A stretch of DNA of 64,000 nt from Pseudomonas fluorescens (GTDB taxonomy: Bacteria > Pseudomonadota > Gammaproteobacteria > Pseudomonadales > Pseudomonadaceae): assembly GCF_902497745.1 (NCBI RefSeq), contig NZ_CABVHJ010000012.1:62001-126000 (forward strand), given 5' to 3'. Both the position numbers and the translations under genes were made by a program. Of this stretch, positions 26,308-34,662 are shown in pieces. Every line of letters begins with the position of its first letter. The first letter of the stretch is position 1. The notes under the pieces were generated by a model, which ran no database searches, had not been told where the DNA came from, and saw only the letters and a program-made list of their open reading frames with translations.

Positions 26308-27435
26308 TTACTGAGGCGATACTTCAGTTTTAGGTTTGCCGTTGTGCCACTCGTAGACCACGAATTTGAAGTCTTTGAGGTCGCCCTTGGCGTCGAAGCT
26401 CAGGTCGCCAGTCGGGGTCTTGAAGGTACCGGCGTGGATGGCTTCAGCCACTTTGGTCGCGTCTTCGGACTTGGCTGCCTTGATGCCGTCGGCAATTACA
26501 GTCACCGCCGAGTAGGACGGGAACACGAACGGACCGCTCGGATCTTCCTTCTTGGCTTTGAATGCGTCAGCCAGAGCAACGTTGGCCGGATCCTGGTCGA
26601 AGGATTTCGGCAGGGTCACCAGCAGGCCTTCGGACGCGTCCTTGGCGATCTGGGTGATCGAGTCGTTACCCACGCCTTCCGGACCCATGAACTTGGCTTT
26701 CAGGCCCTTTTCCTGTGCTTGACGCAGGATCAGACCCAGCTCCGGGTGGTAGCCGCCGTAGTAAACGAAGTCGACGTTGGCTTGCTTGAGCTTGGCGATG
26801 ATCGCCGAGAAGTCTTTGTCGCCGGCGTTGACGCCTTCGAACACGGCAACCTTGGTGCCTTTCTTCTCGAGGGTCGATTTCACCGCGGTGGCGATGCCTT
26901 CACCGTATTGCTGTTTGTCGTGCAGTACGCCGACGATTTTCGGTTTGACGTGATCGGCAATGTAGTTACCGGCGGCAGGGCCCTGGGCGCTGTCGAGACC
27001 AATAGTACGGAAGATCATTTTGTAACCACGGGCGGTGATGTCCGGGCTGGTGGCAGCCGGGGTGATCATGATCACGCCTTCGTCTTCGTAGATGTCCGAA
27101 GCAGGCTGAGTGGAGCTGGAGCACAGGTGACCGACCACGAACTTGACGCCGTCGTTGACGACCTTGTTCGCAACGGCTACCGCTTGTTTCGGGTCGCAGG
27201 CATCGTCGTATTCAACGGCTTCGAGTTTCTTGCCGTCGACGCCGCCCTTGGCGTTGATTTGCTCAATGGCCATTTTTGCGCCACTGAACTGCATGTCGCC
27301 GTACTGGGCTACTGGACCGGTTTTAGGACCGGCGATACCGATTTTGATGGTGTCAGCTGCGAACGAATGGCTGGCAACCCCGGCCAGAACCATAGCGGCA
27401 AACAGTTTGGAAATCTGCTTAGTAGCCTTAGTCAT
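26308..27435 (-). CDS. braC: branched-chain amino acid periplasmic binding protein BraC/LivJ
   Basis: The 375-residue protein has a signal peptide (KLFAAMVLAGVASHSFAA) and the LivJ fold, starting DTIKIGIAGPKTGPVAQYGD. A VGHLCSSSTQPASDIYEDE segment carries the Cys of the family disulfide and ligand-contacting serines. It captures Leu, Ile, Val and often Ala or Thr in the periplasm. Start ATG 27435 sits behind AGTGGAG. Confidence 0.95.
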   Translation of the reverse strand: MTKATKQISKLFAAMVLAGVASHSFAADTIKIGIAGPKTGPVAQYGDMQFSGAKMAIEQINAKGGVDGKKLEAVEYDDACDPKQAVAVANKVVNDGVKFVVGHLCSSSTQPASDIYEDEGVIMITPAATSPDITARGYKMIFRTIGLDSAQGPAAGNYIADHVKPKIVGVLHDKQQYGEGIATAVKSTLEKKGTKVAVFEGVNAGDKDFSAIIAKLKQANVDFVYYGGYHPELGLILRQAQEKGLKAKFMGPEGVGNDSITQIAKDASEGLLVTLPKSFDQDPANVALADAFKAKKEDPSGPFVFPSYSAVTVIADGIKAAKSEDATKVAEAIHAGTFKTPTGDLSFDAKGDLKDFKFVVYEWHNGKPKTEVSPQ

Positions 27436-27787
27436 AGTGCTCCACTCTTACTGTTGTAATTTTTTTGAGTTCTGGCGCCGTAGCAGCAGAACCGGGTCAG
27501 ATATCTTTGCGATACCCTCCGGAAATGCCCCCGGCAACTGTACCGGTACAGTGTAGAGCGCCGGTTGTTAGCCTGGGAAGCGGGCGCCGAGGGGCAAAAC
27601 TTGGGGGTGTCGCATTTTTGAATGAAAAAGACAGAATTGCGGCGGGGCGGTCGTGGGCATATATCCCAATCAGCAGCATTCCTTGGCTTTCCTGCTCTTT
27701 TCGTTCGGTGCAGCCTTTTGCAACCGGGTTTTGCTGACGGATCACCAACGTTATTATTCGCGTCGATTTCTTTTCCGGACAGCACCC
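27436..27787. promoter_or_regulatory. 352-bp divergent promoter region of braC and the DUF2288 gene
   Basis: No credible gene is visible here. The region holds a T-rich tract just before braC, a GTACCGGTAC palindrome at 27540-27549, and AT-rich DNA near 27650-27670. It must contain the promoters for both flanking genes, but I cannot place them. Confidence 0.4.
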
Positions 27788-28108
27788 ATGAATCAAGAAC
27801 CTAGCACCCTCTATGCCAAGCTGCTTGGTGAAACCGCATCTATTACCTGGAAAGAGTTGGAGCCGTTCTTCGCCAAGGGTGCCCTATTGTGGGTCGACCC
27901 TGCGCTCGATTTGATCGCCGCTGCCGAGGCCGTGGCGTCCGATGATGGCGAGAAGGTGGCTGCCTGGTTGGCTGAAGACAAGGTCGCCAAGCTGTCTGAA
28001 ACGCGGGCGCTGGATCTTTTCGAGCGCGATCCCGAGATGTGGGCAGTGGTAGTTCGGCCGTGGATTCTGGTCCAGGAAAGGGCAGTCGCTTCAGGTGTTG
28101 CACCTTGA
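27788..28108 (+). CDS. DUF2288-family protein
   Basis: ATG 27788 begins MNQEPSTLYAKLLGETASI, the usual start of this family; a longer in-frame start at 27653 adds non-conserved sequence. The 106-residue protein has WKELEPFFAKGALLWVDP and a C-terminal WAVVVRPWILVQER. Its function is unknown. It is a single gene, probably cytoplasmic. Confidence 0.75.
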   Translation: MNQEPSTLYAKLLGETASITWKELEPFFAKGALLWVDPALDLIAAAEAVASDDGEKVAAWLAEDKVAKLSETRALDLFERDPEMWAVVVRPWILVQERAVASGVAP

Positions 28109-28229
28109 TGGTGCGACATGTCGTCGGCGAAAAGTGTGTAGCGGAGTAGCGTGATGGCACGTTGCCGTAGAGAAACACCACAAGCGATGGTGGCTCACGG
28201 TGACGTAAACGTAACGGGAACAGTTTAGT

Positions 28230-28258
28230 AAGCAGCCTAACGGCTGCTTAATTGTTTC
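28230..28258 (+). terminator. possible terminator hairpin after the DUF2288 gene
   Basis: AAGCAGCC and GGCTGCTT flank TAAC and are followed by AATTGTTT. The T-run is weak and it lies 120 bp past the stop codon. Confidence 0.45.
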
Positions 28259-28300
28259 TGGATATTGGTAAGGCTGAAATCTTTAGTGAATGTGCCGGCC

Positions 28301-28371
28301 CTTTCGCGAGCAAGCTCGCTCCCACAGGGGAATGCATTCCAAATGTGGGAGCGAGCTTGCTCGCGAAGGGG
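28301..28371. repeat. REP doublet, GTGGGAGCGAG family
   Basis: CTTTCGCGAGCAAGCTCGCTCC and its inverted copy are separated by about 20 bp, directly after the tubulin-like gene. Confidence 0.9.
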
Positions 28372-28380
28372 GCGACTCGG

Positions 28381-30579
28381 TCAGACCGAGAACGACTTGC
28401 CGGTATGGTTATTGAGGGAAATAACCTTGGTCTTGCCAATCCGGTGACGGTAGATCTCGCGCAAATACTTGATCGACTTCTTCACGCAATCACGCGACAG
28501 GCGAATGTCATTGATCGAGACAAACTTCTCTTTGTCGTTGATCAGCTCACGGTATTTCTTCTCGTACATCGGTTTGATCGCGTACCAGTTGGTATCGAGG
28601 ATCTTCGCCGGGTTCTCGAACTCGTTGAGCAGGTCGTCGATGCGGTCTTCGTCGAACTCTTCGTTAATGATGAAATCGAGGATCGAGTTGTCCAGCGTCT
28701 CATCGAAACGGTACGGGTTCTTCGCGAAGCAGCGCTTGATGAATGCGACGATCAGGGTCAGGAAGTCGTCCGACAGGCACGGGCTCTTGGCGATCAGGGT
28801 GGTCAGCGACAGGTTGGCCGAGGCGCCGATCACCAGCGCATAGCGCTTGAGCGTGGTATTGGGGAACAGGCTGTTGAGGTGGGTCTTCAACCGGTTCAGG
28901 TCCATGTACGACAGTTTGTAGTCTTTCGGCAGCGAGACAATCGAGACCACCGACGAGCAGTTCTTGAAGAAGTGCAGGTCGTGCAGCGCGGCGGCGTCGT
29001 AGCCGGAATTCTTGTACTGCTCCAGCGAAGCGCGATAACGCTTGGACTCAATCGGCAACAGGCTGATGCCTTCGATCGCCTGCGTCACTTTGTTGAAGTG
29101 CGGCAGGTCGATCGAGCGGAAGAACAGATCATCGATGTTCAGACGCTGCGGCTCTTTATCGAACACCTTGAACTTGTCGCTGCTTGGCGGCGGGGTTTCC
29201 GGCACCACCGATTCGGCGTAGGCAATCGCCACCGGGCCGGCCAGGCTCATGAACAGGTCATTGGCGTCGAGGCGAATGGTTTCGCCGATGTCGATGCCGG
29301 CGCGGCGGAAGTAGTTCTGGTCGTAGTCGGTGGTGACTGCCTGCGCCGTCAGAATGTTGAAGATCTGCTGCGAGATGTACTGGTTGGCGTGCTTCTCCAT
29401 CGCATTGACATCAATGTTCTGGATGTTGCCGTCATCGCTCTCTTCGGCGTAACGCATGATGTCGTTGGAGATCAGCATCATCGCGTTCCATGGGCGGATA
29501 CGGCCCATGACGCTGGCTTCGCTGCTGTCTTCATTGGCGAAGTTGTAAGAGAAATCCCATTCTTCCGAGAGGTATTTACACAGCAGGCGACCGGCGTTGA
29601 TGTGCAGCGCCTCGGACATTTCGCTGCGGTGATCGGAAATGTTCGGCAGCACGCAGATGCCGCTGGTGAAGATCGGTTCGAACACAAACGAATGACCGCT
29701 CTTGCCGTCATGCTCGTCCATCGGCTTGGTGTCGAACGTCTTGTTCATGTACGAGTGCTGCTGGGCCAGACCGAATTCCGAGGCCATGCCGGAACCGGTA
29801 CCGCCGCCGGCACTGAAAATCGAGAAATACAGGCGCGACTGGTTGGCCTTGATGCCGCAGCTGTCGATCAGGTACGAGTGGATCATTTTCCAGTCAGGGC
29901 TGGAGAAACGCTGGGTGTCCTTGTTGAGGATGATCTTCGCCAGGTACTGGCCGAGGATCGGCGCGTTACCGGCGCCACCGGCGTGGACTTCGGACAAGTC
30001 CATGATTTTCATTTTGCTGTAGTCGCGCAGGAAACCGCTTTTCTCGCCCTTGCGCGAGAAACGGATGCGCCCGGCGATGTCCTTGTCGAGGTCGCCGAGC
30101 ATCACCAGCGGTTCGACCAGAAACACCGGTTTGGTCGATTTGTTCGGGCCGATGCGCAGGTTGTTCTTGATCCACTGCGCCGGGCTGTAACCCTTGTCGG
30201 CCAGTCGGCGATCCGCCGCGCGGTCTTCGTTGTTGAATTCGTTGAGGTAGAACTTGCGCGCGTTGTACACCAGTTCCGCAACGTCGAGGGCGATGTTCGA
30301 GCCGCAGCGACCGAGGCCGATCAGGCACACCGAGGGGAATTCCTGGTCGTTGTGCTGTTCGTTGTCACCTTCCAGGTGTGGTGGGCGCGGGAACACCAGA
30401 TCACGCAGGCCGTCGAGGTTGTCGAGGATGCGGTCGGTATTGGTTTCGGTGAAGTACAGGTATTGCTGAGTCGACAGCGGGCGCGACGGGACCAATGGCT
30501 TCGATGATGACGGGCTGTTGGCGGCGGGGCTCAAAGTCAGATCGGATACCGCAGTGGCGGGATTATTTTTAGAAGTCAT
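28381..30579 (-). CDS. tubulin/FtsZ-like GTPase-fold protein
   Basis: The 732-residue protein is not a normal FtsZ. After about 80 disordered Ser/Pro-rich residues comes VCLIGLGRCGSNIALDVAE (residues 84-102), in the place of the FtsZ T1 loop. GGAGNAP follows at 201-207, then SAGGGTGSGMASEFG at 256-270, which is the tubulin signature (G-box, T4). NISDHRSEMSEALHINAGRLL at 312-332, RPWNAMMLISND around 361-372, and GIDIGET at 427-433 could supply the T5, T6 and T7 loops; Asp429 or Glu432 are candidate catalytic acids. About 300 more residues form a C-terminal part I do not recognise. It resembles the tubulin-like families proposed for membrane remodelling. It is a single gene and its start at 30579 is a GTG or ATG-like codon region next to GTGCGCC; the function is unknown. 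Confidence 0.75.
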   Translation of the reverse strand: MTSKNNPATAVSDLTLSPAANSPSSSKPLVPSRPLSTQQYLYFTETNTDRILDNLDGLRDLVFPRPPHLEGDNEQHNDQEFPSVCLIGLGRCGSNIALDVAELVYNARKFYLNEFNNEDRAADRRLADKGYSPAQWIKNNLRIGPNKSTKPVFLVEPLVMLGDLDKDIAGRIRFSRKGEKSGFLRDYSKMKIMDLSEVHAGGAGNAPILGQYLAKIILNKDTQRFSSPDWKMIHSYLIDSCGIKANQSRLYFSIFSAGGGTGSGMASEFGLAQQHSYMNKTFDTKPMDEHDGKSGHSFVFEPIFTSGICVLPNISDHRSEMSEALHINAGRLLCKYLSEEWDFSYNFANEDSSEASVMGRIRPWNAMMLISNDIMRYAEESDDGNIQNIDVNAMEKHANQYISQQIFNILTAQAVTTDYDQNYFRRAGIDIGETIRLDANDLFMSLAGPVAIAYAESVVPETPPPSSDKFKVFDKEPQRLNIDDLFFRSIDLPHFNKVTQAIEGISLLPIESKRYRASLEQYKNSGYDAAALHDLHFFKNCSSVVSIVSLPKDYKLSYMDLNRLKTHLNSLFPNTTLKRYALVIGASANLSLTTLIAKSPCLSDDFLTLIVAFIKRCFAKNPYRFDETLDNSILDFIINEEFDEDRIDDLLNEFENPAKILDTNWYAIKPMYEKKYRELINDKEKFVSINDIRLSRDCVKKSIKYLREIYRHRIGKTKVISLNNHTGKSFSV

Positions 30580-30774
30580 TGTGCGCCATATACCTGGACT
30601 GGTTGGCTCGCTGGAGAGTTGCCTGCGAACCTCACGGAATAAGATCTCGCGTCTTTTGTGCGCGAATTGAGCCCGAGCGTCAGGGTTTTGCCCTGACTGT
30701 CGCTAGGGGGAATCCTTTCCTGATCGTTGATGAATCGGCCATTATTCGGCGATCTTTAATGGAAAAGAGGCAAA

Positions 30775-31671
30775 ATGATGTCAACGCTACCTTCGTTGGG
30801 GTTCGCCGGAATCGGTCTGATGGGCCTGCCCATGTGCCGGCGTCTGTTGGCAGCGGATTACCCGCTGACCGTGTGGAACCGCAACCCGGCCAAGTGCGCG
30901 CCACTGGTCGAGGCTGGTGCCCGACAGGTGGCGACAGCTGCTGAATTGTGCGAGCACGCCGACATGGTGATGTTGTGTCTGGCCGATACGGCGGTGGTGC
31001 GCGAAGTCGTGTTTGGTCCGGCCGGTGTCGCCGACGGGGCGAAAAAAGGCCAGTTGCTGGTGGATTTTTCCAGCCTCGAACCGACGGCCACTCGCGAAAT
31101 GGCGGCGCAACTGCTGGAGAAAACCGGCATGTCCTGGCTGGATTCACCCGTCTCCGGCGGTGTGGTCGGCGCCGAGGCCGGTAGCCTGGCGATCATGGTC
31201 GGTGGTGAGGCGGCGGATCTTGAACGCGTGCGCCCAGTGCTGCTCAACCTAGGTCAGCGCGTCACGCACATGGGCGTCATCGGCGCGGGGCAAGTGACCA
31301 AGGCCTGCAACCAGATGATCGTCGCCTGCAATGCGCTGGTGATCGCCGAGGTGGTGGCGCTGGCCGAGCAGTCCGGCGTCGACGCGAGCCTGATCGCCGA
31401 AGCGTTGGCCGGCGGTTTTGCCGATTCGAAACCGTTGCAGATACTCGCACCGCAAATGGCCGAAAGCCGCTTCGAGCCAATAAAGTGGCACGTACGCACC
31501 TTGCTCAAGGATCTCGATACGGCAGTGAAGTTTTCCCGCGAACAAGGCTCGGCCACGCCGATCAGCGGATTGGCCGCACAATTGATGCGCCTGCATGGGG
31601 CGCAGGGCTTTTTGGCGCAGGATCCAGCGACACTGGTGCAAATGTACCGCGCGCCAGAATCAACGGATTGA
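30775..31671 (+). CDS. 3-hydroxyisobutyrate dehydrogenase-family oxidoreductase
   Basis: The 298-residue protein has the N-terminal NAD(P)-binding motif GFAGIGLMGLPMCRRLL and the substrate-binding DSPVSGGVVGAEAGSL. The catalytic lysine lies in GAGQVTKACNQM near residue 177. The family covers 3-hydroxyisobutyrate dehydrogenase, tartronate semialdehyde reductase and related beta-hydroxyacid enzymes; the substrate here cannot be chosen. Two ATGs are adjacent. Its last 110 bp overlap the end of the convergent MHYT gene. Confidence 0.88.
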   Translation: MMSTLPSLGFAGIGLMGLPMCRRLLAADYPLTVWNRNPAKCAPLVEAGARQVATAAELCEHADMVMLCLADTAVVREVVFGPAGVADGAKKGQLLVDFSSLEPTATREMAAQLLEKTGMSWLDSPVSGGVVGAEAGSLAIMVGGEAADLERVRPVLLNLGQRVTHMGVIGAGQVTKACNQMIVACNALVIAEVVALAEQSGVDASLIAEALAGGFADSKPLQILAPQMAESRFEPIKWHVRTLLKDLDTAVKFSREQGSATPISGLAAQLMRLHGAQGFLAQDPATLVQMYRAPESTD

Positions 31672-33844
31672 CCGCGTGTGAATGTTTGCGCTGATTGATT
31701 TCTTCCAGCACCGGGCGCAGCTCGTCCAGCGGTACCGGGCGGCTGAGCAGGTAACCCTGAATGAAGTCGCAGCCCGAGCGTTCAAGAAACTCGTATTGCT
31801 CCAGGCTTTCCACGCCTTCGGTGACCACCTGCAAATGCAGGGTGTGCGCCATGACGATGATCGCCTGGACAATCTCCATGTCCGCCGTGGCCTTGGGGAT
31901 ATCGAGAATGAACGAACGGTCGATTTTCAGAGTGTTGAGCGGCAGACGCTTGAGGTAGGCCAGCGACGAATAGCCGGTGCCAAAGTCATCGATCGACAGC
32001 GACACACCGAGAGCACGGATCTGCCGCAACAGCACCAAGGTGTTGGCAATGTTGCCCATCAGCGCATTTTCGGTGACTTCCAGTTCCAGGCGTTCCGGTG
32101 CGACCCCGGCGGTGCGCAACGCATTTTCGATTTCAATGGCCAGTTCTTCCCGGGCGAGGTTGAGCGGAGAGCAGTTCCAGGCGATTTTCAGTTCTTCGCA
32201 GCCGTGCCGCGACAACTCTCCCAGATCCTTGCAGGCGCGCCGTAGCACCCAGTTGTCCAGTTCGGCGATCAGGCCGTTGTTTTCGGCAATGGCAATGAAG
32301 CGGTCCGGGGTCAATAAACCGTGCAAGGGATGCTGCCAGCGAATCAGTGCTTCAAGTTTGGTCACCCGTCCGGTCTTGAGTTCGAAGATCGGCTGGTAAT
32401 ACAGCATCAGGCCGTTTTCTTCGCGCAAAGCGTGGCGCAGTTCTTCTTCGAGTTGCAGTTCCAGGGTCGCGCGGTTTTTCAGGTTGGAATTGAAAAAGTG
32501 CAGGCCATTGCGCCCGGCGCCCTTGGATTGATAAAGCGCCAGATCCGCGTGTTTGAGCAGCTCTTCGCACGTCGTGCCATCCTCCGGGAACAGGCTGATG
32601 CCAATACTGGTGGTCATCACCATCTGCCGCCCGGCCAGTTCGATCGGCTCTTTCATCTTGAGCATGATGCGTTGGGCCATATTGCGGGCTTCCTCGCGGT
32701 CACGCAGGCTGATGAGGATGCAAAACTCGTCGCCGCCAAAACGCGCGACCACGTCTTCATGGCTGCGCACCGAGCCTTTGATGTGCTGGGCGATGACCTT
32801 GAGCAGTTCGTCACCGGCGTCATGGCCGAGGCTGTCGTTGATGCGTTTGAAGTGGTCGATGTCGAGAAACATCACCGCGAGCATTCCGCCTTCACTGGCT
32901 TTCTGGCTGAGTTTTTCGGCGAAGATCTGGTTGAACCCACGGCGGTTGATCAGGTTGGTCAGCGCATCGTAGTTGGCCGCTTGTTGCAGCGACATGCGCG
33001 CTTGATCGAGCTGGCTGAGCAGGGCATTGACCCGGCGCAGGTCGTGTTCCTTGTTTTGCAGTTTCTTGTCGGCCAGTGCCGCACTGATCGCGCTGCCAAG
33101 GATCAGCAGAGTGATCAGCGCGACGGTCAGCCCCAACTGCAGATGGCTGGCTTTGACCACCAGTGTCGGTACATCGCCCTCGGGCAATACCAAGTGCAAC
33201 GCGGCCATGCCGGTGAAATGCATGCTGAAAATGCCCGCACCGAGGATCAGCGCAGCGGCGTACTTGAGCATCTGATGAACCAGGCCGCTGCCTTCCCGCA
33301 AATAACCCGCCACCCACAGGGCGGCGAAACTGGCGCCGATGGCGATGGCGATCGACAGCACGAACAGCGTCGGTTGGTAATAAGCGGTGGCGCTCGACTC
33401 CATCGCGGCCATGCCGACGTAATGCATGCCAGCGATGCCCAGACCAATGACGATGGCGGTTTTCAGGTAGTGCACCAGACTCGGCTGCGCTTCGCTCAGT
33501 GTGTGCATGGCCAGCCACGAGGCGAGCAGGGCGATCAGCAGGGAAAACAGCGTGATGGGCAGGTCGTAGTGGATTTCAATCGGCGCCTGGAACGCCAGCA
33601 TCCCGATGAAGTGCATCGCCCAGATGCCGCCGGCCAGGCATGTCGCGCCGATCCAGCGCCATAGCCTCTGCGAGCGCTGATCTTCGGCGTGGCCAACCCG
33701 CTCGGCCATGTCGAGGGTGGCAAAACTCGCAGCGCAGGCAACCAGATAGGCCACCAGCACCAGCAAGGGATTATGCGTGCAATCCAAAATGACCTGCCCG
33801 CTCTCCGGCAGCTCGGTAACAAACTGCAAACCAAGCCACTCCAT
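31562..33844 (-). CDS. MHYT-GGDEF-EAL cyclic-di-GMP signalling protein
   Basis: ATG 33844 (MEWLGLQF) is preferred over an ATG four codons earlier. The 760-residue membrane protein begins with an MHYT sensor of seven helices. WAMHFIGM, GMHYVGMAAM and FSMHFTGMAAL are the three repeats thought to bind copper and sense NO, CO or O2. A GGDEF domain with intact RFGGDEF and an EAL domain with EALIRW follow, so both synthesis and breakdown of c-di-GMP are possible. The last 35 residues are low-complexity and are encoded antisense to the neighbouring dehydrogenase gene. Confidence 0.93.
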   Translation of the reverse strand: MEWLGLQFVTELPESGQVILDCTHNPLLVLVAYLVACAASFATLDMAERVGHAEDQRSQRLWRWIGATCLAGGIWAMHFIGMLAFQAPIEIHYDLPITLFSLLIALLASWLAMHTLSEAQPSLVHYLKTAIVIGLGIAGMHYVGMAAMESSATAYYQPTLFVLSIAIAIGASFAALWVAGYLREGSGLVHQMLKYAAALILGAGIFSMHFTGMAALHLVLPEGDVPTLVVKASHLQLGLTVALITLLILGSAISAALADKKLQNKEHDLRRVNALLSQLDQARMSLQQAANYDALTNLINRRGFNQIFAEKLSQKASEGGMLAVMFLDIDHFKRINDSLGHDAGDELLKVIAQHIKGSVRSHEDVVARFGGDEFCILISLRDREEARNMAQRIMLKMKEPIELAGRQMVMTTSIGISLFPEDGTTCEELLKHADLALYQSKGAGRNGLHFFNSNLKNRATLELQLEEELRHALREENGLMLYYQPIFELKTGRVTKLEALIRWQHPLHGLLTPDRFIAIAENNGLIAELDNWVLRRACKDLGELSRHGCEELKIAWNCSPLNLAREELAIEIENALRTAGVAPERLELEVTENALMGNIANTLVLLRQIRALGVSLSIDDFGTGYSSLAYLKRLPLNTLKIDRSFILDIPKATADMEIVQAIIVMAHTLHLQVVTEGVESLEQYEFLERSGCDFIQGYLLSRPVPLDELRPVLEEINQRKHSHAVNPLILARGTFAPVSLDPAPKSPAPHAGASIVRPIR

Positions 33845-33992
33845 AGCATGCCCCATTTCTGAAGTCGTCCTTACTGCGCGTCAACGCAGGCGAATGACTG
33901 GAGTATAGAGGCGGTTTTTGCCGTGAAAGGCGTAGTGGCACATTGGCGCTAATGATTTCGACATTAGCGTCATAGCGATTGGTACTAAAGGC

Positions 33993-34361
33993 TCAAGCGA
34001 TCTGTTCGAAAGGGATTTGCACCCAGTCCGGTTGCAGAGGTGGCAAGCCGAAACGCGCGCGGGCTTTGTCGCAATCGACATTCTGCTCGCCGTTTTCCCA
34101 GGACGATTCGAATTCGCGGCAGGGGCTGGAGCGCAATTCATAAATCGAACACTTCACCTCGCTGCCGACTTCACCGACCAACGCCGTGCAGCGCGGCGAT
34201 TTGCAGTCGGTGCCGTTCATCGCCACCCGACTGGGGCTGATTTGCGTGACCAGTTCATCGGGCACCGTGCCACCGGAGGAAGCGCACTCACCCCAGAAAA
34301 AAGACACGCGAAAATGGGAACAGCAGGCACCGCAATTCAGACACGGACTGACTTCGGACAT
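33993..34361 (-). CDS. YkgJ-family zinc/iron-chelating cysteine-cluster protein
   Basis: ATG 34361 gives 122 residues starting MSEVSPCLNCGACCSHFRVS. The CxxCxxCC cluster, a later CKSPRCTAL and CSIYELRSSPCREFE, make up the conserved Cys set of the family, which is predicted to bind zinc or an iron-sulfur cluster. No biological role is established. It is a single cytoplasmic gene. Confidence 0.85.
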   Translation of the reverse strand: MSEVSPCLNCGACCSHFRVSFFWGECASSGGTVPDELVTQISPSRVAMNGTDCKSPRCTALVGEVGSEVKCSIYELRSSPCREFESSWENGEQNVDCDKARARFGLPPLQPDWVQIPFEQIA

Positions 34362-34662
34362 GGGCGGGGGTATCAAAGGGATTGATCGGGAGATCCGGAC
34401 GGATCCGGCGGCCATTCTAGGCTTTGCCACAGACTTGGGAAGGGGGGTGCGAAACTATTTTTTTGTGCCAGGATTTTGCCGCAAAGGCCCCGGTTTCAGG
34501 GGGATTGCAGGCTTATCAAAGGCTTACGTTTCTTTACAGTGCCATGGCTCGATATCAGGCAGACGAATGATCACAGACAGCCTCGTCATGGCTGACTAGA
34601 TTGCAGGTTCCGGGCTCGGATGCGTTGGCAGTGAAGCCCTATAACAATAAAGAGACGGACCC
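34362..34662. promoter_or_regulatory. 301-bp gap upstream of the MFS gene
   Basis: It must contain promoters for the divergent YkgJ and MFS genes. No open frame, repeat or recognised operator was seen. AGAGACGG lies eight bases before the MFS start codon. Confidence 0.35.

Noticed and set aside
25402..27459. 685-codon open frame antisense to braD/braC
   Set aside because: It crosses two well-identified genes and a terminator, with no ribosome binding site or domain.
27680..27710. Possible sigma-54 promoter (TTGGC...TGC)
   Set aside because: The GG-to-GC spacing is seven bases instead of ten.
28301..28371. Short repeated palindromes resembling a CRISPR
   Set aside because: Only two inverted copies per site, with no regular spacers; they are REP doublets.
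28252..30507. 751-codon open frame antisense to the tubulin-like gene
   Set aside because: Same shadow effect; the sense protein has the recognisable GGGTGSG signature.
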